Shown one piece after another: positions 57,638-64,000 of a stretch of 64,000 bases of DNA (positions are counted from its first letter, which is position 1; the number at the start of each line of letters is the position of its first letter). Under the pieces are notes generated by a model. The model was not told the origin of the DNA and searched no databases. It saw only the letters and a list, made by a program, of their open reading frames with translations. A program made the position numbers and the translations under genes. The DNA is from Methylonatrum sp040877625 (GTDB taxonomy: Bacteria; Pseudomonadota; Gammaproteobacteria; Nitrococcales; Aquisalimonadaceae): assembly GCA_040877625.1 (NCBI GenBank), contig JBBDNK010000031.1, positions 1 to 64,000 of the forward strand, given 5' to 3'.

Positions 57638-58503
57638 CCGGCGTCCCGGCCGGTGGCAGGGGTATCCCCCGGCGACTGGCGAACCTGCAGCGGATCGCTA
57701 TGCTTGCCGGCGTAGATGCTGAGGTGCGGAAAGGGAATCTCCACACCCTCATCATCAAAGGCCTTCTTGATCTCCAGCGGCAAGGAATTGCGCAGATCCA
57801 GAAAATTCTGCCGCTGCGCCCACACCGACAACTGCAGATCCACTGACGAATCACCGAAACCCTGAAAAATGATCAGCGGCCGCGGCTCCTCCAGACACAA
57901 GGGGTTGCGGTCCGCCACCGACTCGATGATCCGCTTCACGCGGTCCAGATCCTCGGCGTAAGCCACACCCAGCTGCAGATCGTAACGGCGAACCGGAAAC
58001 CGCGAAAAATTGGTTACAAAACTCTTGACCAGCGTCTCATTGGGGATCCGCACATACAGGTTATCGAACGTGCGCAGCTTCACGGACAACAGATCAACAC
58101 CGAGCACTTCGCCCGTGACATCGTTCACCCGGATGATATCGCCGATCTGGAACGGCCGCTCAGCCAACAGAAACAGCCCACTGATCAGATTCGATGCCGA
58201 CGTCTGCGACGCAAAGCCGATCGCCACGGTAAGCACGCCGGCGGCACCCAGCAACACCCCCAGCTTGAACCCCATCTGATGCAGGGCCGACGTCACCACC
58301 AGGGCCGTCAGCGCGTAAAACACAATGCGCCGCAACAGCGTGCTCTGGTGGAGATCCAGGCGCCCGGCCGCCAGACGGCCCGCGCCGCGGGCGACCAGAC
58401 GCGCCAGCAACAAACCGAAAACCAGGATCATCAGCGCCTGCAACAGGCCAATCCAGTTTATCGCCAGGATGTCGGCCCATAAGGTATTGGCAAGCTCGGA
58501 CAC
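57634..58503 (-). CDS. MscS-family mechanosensitive channel
   Basis: A 289-residue small-conductance mechanosensitive channel, releasing solutes on osmotic downshock. Three membrane helices (about 15-35, 60-80, 88-120) end in the pore helix GAAGVLTVAIGFASQTSASN and the hinge LISGLFLLAERPFQIGDIIR. A soluble beta domain (EVLGVDLLSVKLRTFDNLYV, PNETLVKS) and alpha/beta C terminus follow. It lies 21 bases downstream of the unknown-function gene in a MaoC-unknown-MscS operon. Confidence 0.92.
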   Translation of the reverse strand: MSELANTLWADILAINWIGLLQALMILVFGLLLARLVARGAGRLAAGRLDLHQSTLLRRIVFYALTALVVTSALHQMGFKLGVLLGAAGVLTVAIGFASQTSASNLISGLFLLAERPFQIGDIIRVNDVTGEVLGVDLLSVKLRTFDNLYVRIPNETLVKSFVTNFSRFPVRRYDLQLGVAYAEDLDRVKRIIESVADRNPLCLEEPRPLIIFQGFGDSSVDLQLSVWAQRQNFLDLRNSLPLEIKKAFDDEGVEIPFPHLSIYAGKHSDPLQVRQSPGDTPATGRDAG

Positions 58504-58524
58504 GCGCGAACCCTCACATTCCGG

Positions 58525-59346
58525 TCAAAACAGCGCACTAAAGGCGCGGAACACGGCATTGCGCTGCGGCGCCTCCCTGGGCCCGGCAACCAGCACGGCC
58601 TTGCCGGCCTCTTCGGGCGGCCCGCTACCCAGCCGCAAGGCAGCCATGTCGCCATCCTCCTCGCGCACCAGCGTCACCGACTGCGTCCATAGCAGGCCAC
58701 CTTCCTCCGAGCGGTACAGACTCAGGGTGGCCACCGGCAACTGCAGCTTCTCCAGCCGTAACGGATCGCGGCTCTGATTGCGGATAAACAACGGCGTGAC
58801 CGCCCGGTTCGGCACATTACTATGATCCGACAGCCGCAGGCGGCAGCGCGTGCGGACAGCGTAACAGAGCACACCTTCCTGGGTATTCGGTCCGAACCAG
58901 GTATCGGACAGACGATGGCTGGCAAACTCTGTCAGCTTACGGCCCGGCTTACCCACCGCGACGCTGACCCAGAGCGGATAGCTCAGATAGAAACAGACCG
59001 ACTCACCAGCGGGGATACTCACCGGGCTCACCGGGCGGGAGACAATGGGGCGATCCGGCAGCAATACCCCCAGGTTCAGGCACGGGCTGTCGGTGCGCAT
59101 CAGAAAGCGCTGCATCCTGCTGTCCGTCACCTCCGCCGGCTGCGTCTCCTCCCGGCGCACCAGCTCGACCGTGGTGTCGTAGGGATCCGCCGTGGCTTCG
59201 GTCGCCAGACGCCACTCCATCTCGCCACGATGGACCCAGAACACCATCGGCCCCACATGCCAGTGCAAGGTGGTATTGACCGGTACGTCGAAGTCCCCGA
59301 ACCACTGTTCAGGCCTAACCCGCTCGTCCACAACGCCCCCCGCCAT
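58525..59346 (-). CDS. Hypothetical protein, possibly DUF432-like
   Basis: A 273-residue soluble, beta-rich protein without signal peptide or membrane helix. Recognisable stretches are LHWHVGPMVFWVHRGEMEWRL-like start, ESVCFYLSYPLWVSVAVGKP and GVLCYAVRTRCRLRLSDHSN. I recall DUF432 proteins being encoded beside MscS channels and this may be one, but I hold that weakly. The ATG at 59346 shares one base with the upstream MaoC stop (TGATG), so translation is coupled. Function is unknown; a regulator or partner of the adjacent channel is a guess from position. Confidence 0.6.
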   Translation of the reverse strand: MAGGVVDERVRPEQWFGDFDVPVNTTLHWHVGPMVFWVHRGEMEWRLATEATADPYDTTVELVRREETQPAEVTDSRMQRFLMRTDSPCLNLGVLLPDRPIVSRPVSPVSIPAGESVCFYLSYPLWVSVAVGKPGRKLTEFASHRLSDTWFGPNTQEGVLCYAVRTRCRLRLSDHSNVPNRAVTPLFIRNQSRDPLRLEKLQLPVATLSLYRSEEGGLLWTQSVTLVREEDGDMAALRLGSGPPEEAGKAVLVAGPREAPQRNAVFRAFSALF

Positions 59347-59768
59347 CACGCCCTGAAAGGCACCATCATAACCGCGTCGCCGGTAACCACTGCCTTTTCC
59401 CTGACCAGGCACTGTATATCCAGCGTCACAAAACCGCGTTCGGCGCTCATCTCCCTGACCTCGGCACGCACGGTCATGGTGTCGCCTATCTTCACGGGCG
59501 CACGAAAGCGCAGGGACTGGCTGACATAGATACTGCCCGGCCCCGGCAGATACATGCCGACGATTCTGGAGATATAGGCCGCGCTCAACATGCCGTGGGC
59601 GATACGGCCCTTGAACCGAGTCTTGCCGGCGAAGTCCTCATCCACATGCATCGGGTTGAAATCCCCGCTGACGCCGGCGAAATTGACGATATCGGCCTCG
59701 GTCACCGTTTTGCTGAAACTCGCAGTCTGGCCGATCGTCAGGTCTTCGTAAAAATAACCGTGGTTCAA
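59346..59768 (-). CDS. MaoC-family (R)-specific enoyl-CoA hydratase
   Basis: A 140-residue single hot-dog dehydratase/hydratase: FSKTVTEADIVNFAGVSGDF, the catalytic motif NPMHVDEDFA (D and H), FKGRIAHGMLSAAYISRIVG and SQSLRFRAPVKIGDT. These enzymes hydrate 2-enoyl-CoA to (R)-3-hydroxyacyl-CoA for storage polymer or lipid synthesis. The start is TTG at 59768, with AGGAGA six bases ahead and giving the family N terminus NHGYFYEDL; a GTG at 59789 lacks such a site. First gene of the operon with the unknown protein and mscS. Confidence 0.87.
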   Translation of the reverse strand: MNHGYFYEDLTIGQTASFSKTVTEADIVNFAGVSGDFNPMHVDEDFAGKTRFKGRIAHGMLSAAYISRIVGMYLPGPGSIYVSQSLRFRAPVKIGDTMTVRAEVREMSAERGFVTLDIQCLVREKAVVTGDAVMMVPFRA

Positions 59769-59909
59769 GCGTGTTCTCCTGTATTGCACATGAATGGGCG
59801 AAATGTCCTGTGCGGAACTGTACCCGTTTGCGCGTTGTTGCGGGCGGTCTGCACCATGGATTAACTATATAGGCACGCCAGAATCGGCCCACGGCCGGTG
59901 TGCGCGGCG

Positions 59910-60314
59910 TTAAAGCGGGAAATCCAATACCGGTTGCAGCCCCAAGTGCTGTACAAAAGGGCGGAAATCACGGTCACTGTAGAGAAGGGGGATTTGGTGC
60001 TCTATGCAGTAGGTGGCAATGATGCAGTCTACGGTTTTACGCACCGTGATGCCCTGCTTGCGTAGCGTCCGAAAGTGGTCTGCCGCTTTCTGCGCAAGAT
60101 CCACACCACCCAGTACGTGCAGGTCCAGATCAAGTAGCAGGCTCCTGGCGGTGAGATAGTCTGTATCGCTTCGGAAGCCTTGGAGAACTTCTGCCAATAT
60201 CAGGTCTCCCACGCCCACGATGGTGGATGAGAGCAGATCGTCCAGCGTGGCTGGGGCAGGGTTGTCAGTGCCGTTGAAGTAGTCAATCCATACGCTGCTG
60301 TCCACCAGGACCAT
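59910..60314 (-). CDS. VapC-type PIN-domain toxin
   Basis: A 134-residue PIN ribonuclease. Conserved acidic residues are visible: VLVDSSVWIDYFNG (Asp), AEVLQGF (Glu), KTVDCIIATYC (Asp) and LYSDRDFRPF (Asp). PIN toxins cleave tRNA or rRNA. It overlaps the vapB-like antitoxin stop by one base. Its 3' part and flank (59895-60068) recur identically at 63827-64000. Confidence 0.9.
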   Translation of the reverse strand: MVLVDSSVWIDYFNGTDNPAPATLDDLLSSTIVGVGDLILAEVLQGFRSDTDYLTARSLLLDLDLHVLGGVDLAQKAADHFRTLRKQGITVRKTVDCIIATYCIEHQIPLLYSDRDFRPFVQHLGLQPVLDFPL

Positions 60315-60505
60315 CAGGCGTCTCGCATCTGATCAAGATCGCCATCCCAGGCCAGTTTGCCTTTGTAGCGCTTGATACGCTCCTGGCGCTTGAGCTGTAC
60401 CAGCGTGCGCAGGCCGATCTCCACCGCCTCTTTCTTGGTCTTGGCGCCGGTGAGCTTGAGGGCCTCGTTCATCAGGCTGTCGTCGATCACAATGTTGGTA
60501 CGCAT
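60314..60505 (-). CDS. VapB-type antitoxin
   Basis: A 63-residue antitoxin: an N-terminal ribbon-helix-helix-like DNA-binding start MRTNIVIDDSLMNEALKLTG, then ETKKEAVEIGLRTLVQL-like helix (here TKKEAVEIGLRTLV) and a charged C-terminal toxin-binding tail. It precedes the PIN toxin in the normal antitoxin-first order and should autoregulate with it. Confidence 0.88.
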   Translation of the reverse strand: MRTNIVIDDSLMNEALKLTGAKTKKEAVEIGLRTLVQLKRQERIKRYKGKLAWDGDLDQMRDA

Positions 60506-60523
60506 GGCACACTCCCGTTGGTA

Positions 60524-60560
60524 GTGTGTATATGATCGAGGTATCGTGTGTATATTTCAA
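60524..60560 (-). promoter_or_regulatory. Candidate vapBC operator/promoter
   Basis: Two direct copies of GTGTGTATAT (60524-60533 and 60546-60555) 22 bases apart lie just upstream of vapB. On the minus strand TTGAAA (60555-60560) could be a -35 box. Repeated half-sites about two helical turns apart suit autoregulation by a VapB-VapC complex. The -10 is not clear. Confidence 0.45.
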
Positions 60561-60638
60561 GTGAGCGGGCCGCGTGCTGCTTCCGGTGAGCGCAGCCAAC
60601 TTTACGGCTTTACGGGGCAGCCATCTCCTGAAAGCAAG

Positions 60639-60818
60639 CAGGTGAAGCGAGGACAGTTCCGCCTTCACGCGAAGGGGCGGTCCGGCGTCAGCCAGGGCTG
60701 CATTGTCATCGACAACCCGAGGGGCTTCCAGTTTTTGAGCGCTATCCTCCGTAACAGCCAACAGGCGGTGGTGGAGGGGATCGGGTGCAAGCCCTGGGGT
60801 AAGGTCTCGGTCAAATGA
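60639..60818 (+). pseudogene. Truncated DUF2778 (Tlde1-like) effector gene
   Basis: The reading frame from about 60639 corresponds to the last 60 or so residues of the intact protein at 63059-63517 (QVKRGQFRLHAKGRSGVSQG ...), about 94% identical in DNA. The N-terminal half is missing. The only start codons upstream are a GTG inside the vapB operator and unrelated sequence, so I call it a 5'-truncated remnant. The His and Ser/Gly/Cys catalytic region survives. It remains coupled to an intact small gene downstream. Confidence 0.75.
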
Positions 60819-61111
60819 AGAAGATCGCCGGCATAAGCGCGCTCTGCATTTGGATTGTAGGGGCAACCGCCCTACTCGCGGCTTGGTGGTTGCGAAACCC
60901 GGATCTGCTAGCTTTCATCAATCTCCCGGAATCCGCGTGGCCGTATCTCATCAGGCTTTTCAATGCGTCGTGCTGCGAGCGTGTCGCGGATGTTGAGCTG
61001 CTCGTGGCGCTCGTCTTCGGGTTTCTCGCAACCTCTGTCGCCACGCTAATGGGCTATATTCTTTGGCAGCGCAGGAAACGGCTAACATGTGCATGGAGCG
61101 TACGGTGCTAA
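60815..61111 (+). CDS. Small membrane protein, probable immunity to Tlde1-like effector (copy 1)
   Basis: A 98-residue protein with two membrane segments (ALCIWIVGATALLAAWWL, LVALVFGFLATSVATLMGYI) separated by a periplasm-facing loop with two cysteines (NASCCERV). It overlaps the truncated effector by four bases. It is 87 of 98 residues identical to the gene at 63514. Since the effector is believed to attack peptidoglycan, a membrane-anchored blocker is plausible. Function is inferred only from position. Confidence 0.6.
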   Translation: MKKIAGISALCIWIVGATALLAAWWLRNPDLLAFINLPESAWPYLIRLFNASCCERVADVELLVALVFGFLATSVATLMGYILWQRRKRLTCAWSVRC

Positions 61112-61512
61112 ACTCGCGGCGGCCCACGCATGGCGCTGAGCTTTACGGACATGTTGCGACGCAGCAGTGCAAGTGCTTGAGCGAGGCTGAAAAACACTTT
61201 GACTGCGGGCTGTCAAAGACGCTCCAGAGTATGAATAATCAAGGGCTTGCAGAATTGTGTGTAAAACTGAGCGCACGGCGTTAGCGAAACGGAATATTGA
61301 GAGGAAAATGGATTTTGAGTGGAAAGCAAACTTCAATATATTCTTCATTTCATGCACCGAACGTGTCCCTGAAGATGGTGTCGAAGTGATTCGCATGAAT
61401 TCATCAAGGTGTGCCAACAGGAAGGAGCGCGAATTATATTAAAAAGGAACGTTCACTCATAGAGTAGCCGTATGAAGGATAAAAATATCTAAACATAAGG
61501 AGCGTGTTAACA
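61112..61512. other. AT-richer intergenic segment
   Basis: About 400 bases that become clearly lower in GC than the rest of the window from about 61260. No strong gene besides the doubtful small frame at 61308. Bases 61440-61500 (GGAACGTTCACTC through AAGGAGCG) are the presumed leader of the Tse2-like gene. Confidence 0.5.
61308..61442 (+). CDS. Possible 44-residue small protein
   Basis: The ATG at 61308 has GAGAGGAAA just upstream and encodes MDFEWKANFNIFFISCTER then an acidic/basic tail ending RKERELY. There is no known family. It sits in the low-GC segment ahead of the Tse2-like toxin and might be part of that acquired piece or chance. Confidence 0.3.
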   Translation: MDFEWKANFNIFFISCTERVPEDGVEVIRMNSSRCANRKERELY

Positions 61513-61890
61513 ATGATAAACCAGGAGTTCTTCCTTGTTCCCGAAGAAGTGTTCCGCTTGGGTAACAGTTTCGGCCCAAGATTGTCGAATGTTCGCCCAC
61601 GAGACATAAATACGATTAAGCTAAACGGGATCAACGTAGTGATTGCCAATGGGAAGGGCGTCAGTGTCTTTGACAAGGAGGGCATAATGCGCGCTCCGAT
61701 GGCAGGCTGGGTTTGGCGATTTCCACCAAACACCTCCTTGCCGTTCGGCCTTAAACTCGTCAAGGACAAACCTCACCACTTCTGCATCGCACCTGTTCAA
61801 AACATGCCTGTCGATAAATACAAGGGCTTGCTGGAAGAATTCGCGTTGAAGGCATCCCGAGTGTTCAAGAAGGAAGGAAAGCTAGCATGA
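61513..61890 (+). CDS. Tse2-like toxin (ADP-ribosyltransferase-fold)
   Basis: A 125-residue protein. Its centre and C-terminal half (GKGVSVFDKEGIMRA, then WVWRFPPNTSLPFGLKLVKD, HHFCIAPVQNMPVDKYKGLL, and a basic final helix) resemble, in order and spacing, Pseudomonas Tse2 as I remember it (TSVFDRAGVLRR, VIPDGTDIPPDLKVKQDS, THYTIMPAKPMYREVL, RNAIRRQWEKA). Tse2 is a cytoplasmic toxin delivered by type VI secretion. AAGGAG is ten bases ahead of the ATG; GTG at 61504 is too close to it. It overlaps its acidic partner by four bases. Confidence 0.7.
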   Translation: MINQEFFLVPEEVFRLGNSFGPRLSNVRPRDINTIKLNGINVVIANGKGVSVFDKEGIMRAPMAGWVWRFPPNTSLPFGLKLVKDKPHHFCIAPVQNMPVDKYKGLLEEFALKASRVFKKEGKLA

Positions 61891-62120
61891 AGCGCATTGA
61901 AATGGCCTTGGTAGAGTCTGAGGCGCGACTCATCCTTGAAGCCCTGACCGAGTTGGAAGCTAAGTGGGCAACGATCTGTGAGACATCAGACGACGAGGAT
62001 GAAGTCGCTGACTACGGTAATGACCTCATCGAGTTGCGGCTGCTACTTGATAAAGTCAAGGAGAGTGCTGTTCCAGCGTTCGGGGCCGGCGTAACGAATT
62101 TCAGTCGCGACGCCCTGTAA
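61887..62120 (+). CDS. Probable immunity/antitoxin partner of Tse2-like toxin
   Basis: A 77-residue, acidic, all-helical protein (ALVESEARLILEALTELEAK, ETSDDEDEVADYGNDLIELR) overlapping the toxin by four bases. The length equals that of Pseudomonas Tsi2, and the helix-acidic loop-helix layout is similar, though residue identity appears low. It lacks a signal peptide, consistent with neutralising a cytoplasmic toxin. Confidence 0.6.
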   Translation: MKRIEMALVESEARLILEALTELEAKWATICETSDDEDEVADYGNDLIELRLLLDKVKESAVPAFGAGVTNFSRDAL

Positions 62121-62147
62121 CGGCGCGTAAAGCCGAACCAGGCCAAC

Positions 62148-62173
62148 GAGCGGAGGGTGGACATCCTCCGCTC
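62148..62173 (+). terminator. Hairpin after the toxin pair
   Basis: GAGCGGAGG (62148-62156) pairs perfectly with CCTCCGCTC (62165-62173) around an eight-base loop, 28 bases after the immunity stop. No T-tract follows, so it may be a terminator aided by Rho or simply a structural repeat. Confidence 0.4.
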
Positions 62174-62242
62174 CAATATATACTCCGGGTTCTCGATGAC
62201 GTTTATCTGCAGTAACGACGAGAGTGAACTCCTGGAGAGTCT

Positions 62243-62746
62243 TCAATCGGCACTGTCGGAAGTTAGGCCCTCCCAAAAGCGTCCCGTGCAGCCGTCCTCC
62301 GCATTGGCCTTGAGGGCGATGTACTCGTTCAGGCAGCGCAGATCGGCGAGCCGGGTGCGCAGCTCGGCGAGCGTGGCGCGGGCCTGCTCAAGCTCGGCTT
62401 CACAGGCGCCCTCCCCGTCCCGATAGCGGCGTACCAATACCGGTAGCCCGTAGAGCCGGCTCCAGCGCGCCATGACCTCGGCCTCGGAGAGGGCGTCAGC
62501 GGAAGCCCGGTCGATCCGCAGCACCACATGGTAGTGGTTGCTCATCACCGCGTAGGCGCAGACCTCGATGGTGAACACGTCGGTGAGCAGCGCAAGGCGC
62601 TCCACCACCCACGCCTTGCGGTGTTCGTAATCCTCGCCTGTGGCGAAGTCCCGCCCGCACAGGAAGGCCCGGCGCACGCAGCGGCCGATGCAGTGGTAGT
62701 AGGGGGTATCGGTGAGGCTCACCAAGGTCCGTCTGGGCTGAGTCAT
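62243..62746 (-). pseudogene. Decayed REP-associated (Y1/HUH) transposase
   Basis: The N-terminal part of a RAYT-type IS200-like transposase: LVSLTDTPYYHCIGRCVRRA, YAVMSNHYHVVLRID (HUH histidine motif), and NEYIALKANAEDGCTGRFWEG. It then breaks off (...LTSDSAD) where active proteins continue for another 100 or more residues, so it is truncated or frameshifted at its 3' end. Start at ATG 62746. Such transposases move REP-type palindromes, of which this window has copies. Confidence 0.8.
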
Positions 62747-63058
62747 GCAGCGCTCCGTGCTGTGCAAATGTACAGCACTAGTTTACGGAAGCAAGACGAT
62801 CAAGCTGCGAGTTCCTAGTGTTGGTAGTTGCCAGTGAATTCCCGTTGATGAATCCAAACCGCCAGCATGGCACCTGGATGCCGAAGAAGGGTGCGGGAGG
62901 AGCGCATCCCATCACCGCAGGGGAACACGCCGAAACTTGGGCTCCGGTGATGTCCGTCGTACACTTCCTCTTGGTCGGCTCCGTTTACCTGAATCGGGGG
63001 GCCGCTTAGCTCTGACGTTAACCTCAGATTTCAGTAAAACAACACGAAGGAACGAGTG
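62747..63058. other. Intergenic region upstream of effector
   Basis: About 310 bases without a supported gene. GTGCTGT (62757-62763) and ACAGCAC (62772-62778) form an inverted repeat next to the transposase start, possibly an element end. An open frame from 62818 has no family or ribosome support. The promoter for the effector probably lies at 63005-63045. Confidence 0.4.
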
Positions 63059-63517
63059 ATGAAAAAATGGACTTTCAAGCTCAACGACGAGCCGATGAGC
63101 GCGTTCGTCGGAGGCGCATCGGCTTTTCCGGCCTTCTCGGGGCTTGGTGATCATGTGAACCGCCGCCTCGCTGCGTGTTTACCCAGCAAGGGGCCGATAC
63201 CTCCCGGCACCTACTACATCTTCGATCGCGAGTCTGGTGGCCGCCTGAGCTGGTGGCGAGATCTGTTCAGTGGGCGGAGCAACTGGTTCGCGCTTTACGC
63301 CGATGATGGAAAGGTCGATGACAATACGTGGTGTGAGCAGGTGAAGCGGGGACAGTTCCGCCTTCACCCGAAGGGGCGGTCCGGCATCAGCCAGGGCTGC
63401 ATTGTCATCGACAACCCGAGGGACTACCAGTTTTTGGGCGCTATCCTCCGTAACAGCCAACAGGCGGTAGTGGAGGGGATCGGGTTGAAGGCCTGGGGCA
63501 AGGTTTCGGTCAAATGA
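63059..63517 (+). CDS. DUF2778 (Tlde1-like) peptidoglycan-targeting effector
   Basis: A 152-residue protein with the DUF2778 / L,D-transpeptidase-like pattern: AFPAFSGLGDHVN, GPIPPGTYYIFDRESGG and the catalytic region FRLHPKGRSGISQGCIVI (His, Ser and Cys). Salmonella Tlde1, a type VI effector acting on peptidoglycan tetrapeptides, belongs to this family. No signal peptide is present, consistent with delivery by a secretion machine into a target cell. AAGGA is seven bases before the ATG. It overlaps the next gene by four bases. Confidence 0.78.
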   Translation: MKKWTFKLNDEPMSAFVGGASAFPAFSGLGDHVNRRLAACLPSKGPIPPGTYYIFDRESGGRLSWWRDLFSGRSNWFALYADDGKVDDNTWCEQVKRGQFRLHPKGRSGISQGCIVIDNPRDYQFLGAILRNSQQAVVEGIGLKAWGKVSVK

Positions 63518-63810
63518 AGAAGATTGCCGGCGTAAGCGCGCTCTGCGTCTGGATGGTAGGGGCAACCACCCTACTCGCGGCTTGGTGGTTGCGAAACCCG
63601 GATCAGCTAGCCTTCATCAATCTCCCGGAATCGGCGTGGCTGTATCTCATCAGGCTTTTCAATGCGTCGTGCTGCGAGCGTGTCGCGGATGTTGAGCTGC
63701 TCGTGGCGCTCGTCTTCGGGTTTCTCGCAACCTCTGTCGCCACGCTAATGGGCTTTCTTCTTTGGCAGCGCGGTAAGCGGCTAACCTGTGCGTGGAGTCG
63801 ACGGCACTAA
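63514..63810 (+). CDS. Small membrane protein, probable immunity to Tlde1-like effector (copy 2)
   Basis: A 98-residue protein with two membrane segments (ALCVWMVGATTLLAAWWL, LVALVFGFLATSVATLMGFL), 87 of 98 residues identical to the copy at 60815. It starts inside the effector stop (ATGA), so dose is matched to the effector. The two-copy arrangement, one beside an intact effector and one beside a truncated one, is typical of effector/immunity loci. Confidence 0.65.
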   Translation: MKKIAGVSALCVWMVGATTLLAAWWLRNPDQLAFINLPESAWLYLIRLFNASCCERVADVELLVALVFGFLATSVATLMGFLLWQRGKRLTCAWSRRH

Positions 63811-63841
63811 ACTGCGCGCTCATTTTCCGGTGTGCGCGGCG

Positions 63842-64000
63842 TTAAAGCGGGAAATCCAATACCGGTTGCAGCCCCAAGTGCTGTACAAAAGGGCGGAAAT
63901 CACGGTCACTGTAGAGAAGGGGGATTTGGTGCTCTATGCAGTAGGTGGCAATGATGCAGTCTACGGTTTTACGCACCGTGATGCCCTGCTTGCGTAGCGT
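63842..64000 (-). CDS. Second vapC copy, cut by window end
   Basis: C-terminal 53 or so codons of a PIN toxin on the minus strand. Positions 63827-64000 are identical base for base to 59895-60068, so this is a recent duplicate of vapC. The remainder and any second vapB lie beyond the window. The duplicate sits 31 bases after the second immunity gene. Confidence 0.85.
   Translation of the reverse strand, partial: TLRKQGITVRKTVDCIIATYCIEHQIPLLYSDRDFRPFVQHLGLQPVLDFPL

Noticed and set aside
60546..60818. Intact 90-residue gene starting at GTG 60546
   Set aside because: The start lies in the vapBC operator, the first 30 residues match nothing in the paralogue, and no ribosome site precedes it; it is better read as a 5'-truncated copy.
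62818..63009. A 63-codon frame between the RAYT remnant and the effector
   Set aside because: No ribosome site, no domain, and composition like the surrounding non-coding sequence.

Overview
The window is a 64 kb piece of a GC-rich bacterial chromosome. Gene families and gene order point to a gammaproteobacterium: the adjacent gspC-to-gspN type II secretion operon, an UbiX/Mpl pair, YaeQ, NudE next to a YrfG-like nucleotidase, and CpdA. The combination of a thiE-hemL pair, rubredoxin and many tightly overlapping GC-rich genes would fit a Chromatiales/Ectothiorhodospiraceae-like lineage, but that is inference, because no rRNA gene lies in the window. No rRNA, tRNA or CRISPR array was seen.

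Region 1 (1-20.8 kb) is mostly core metabolism: mpl-ubiX, a LON-domain protein, thiE-hemL divergent from a rubredoxin gene, cpdA, argE-argA, an SH3/YgiM-like envelope protein, rlmI, lgt-thyA-folA, phr, purC, rho and trxA. It contains a hairpin element at the left edge, REP-like inverted repeats, a bidirectional purC/rho terminator, and an assembly gap (10 N after a poly-G run) inside a Sel1-repeat lipoprotein gene.

Region 2 (21.2-32.6 kb) is a complete gspCDEFGHIJKLMN operon. Region 3 (32.6-39.6 kb) holds yrfG/nudE/cysQ, a GNAT enzyme, YaeQ, and a minus-strand operon fabI, MaoC-phosphotransacetylase fusion, ackA.

Region 4 (39.99-57.6 kb) is the most interesting part. It is a single-strand, tightly packed 12-gene biosynthetic operon: fatty acyl-AMP ligase, two membrane fatty acid desaturases, acyl carrier protein, cyclopropane-synthase-type methyltransferase, a ketosynthase protein whose acyltransferase core is missing, a second carrier protein, a cytochrome P450, a type II thioesterase, one fully reducing polyketide synthase module split over two genes in the middle of its dehydratase domain, and an Sfp-type phosphopantetheinyl transferase. 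The inferred logic is activation of a fatty acid onto a carrier protein, desaturation, cyclopropanation or methylation, malonyl extension with full reduction, oxidation and thioesterase release. I do not recognise the product.

Region 5 (57.6-59.8 kb) is a MaoC / unknown protein / MscS operon. Region 6 (59.9-64 kb) is an accessory toxin island: VapBC, a truncated and an intact DUF2778 (Tlde1-like) peptidoglycan-enzyme gene each followed by a small membrane protein (probable immunity), a Tse2-like toxin with a small acidic partner, a decayed REP-associated transposase, and a second vapC copy cut by the window end.
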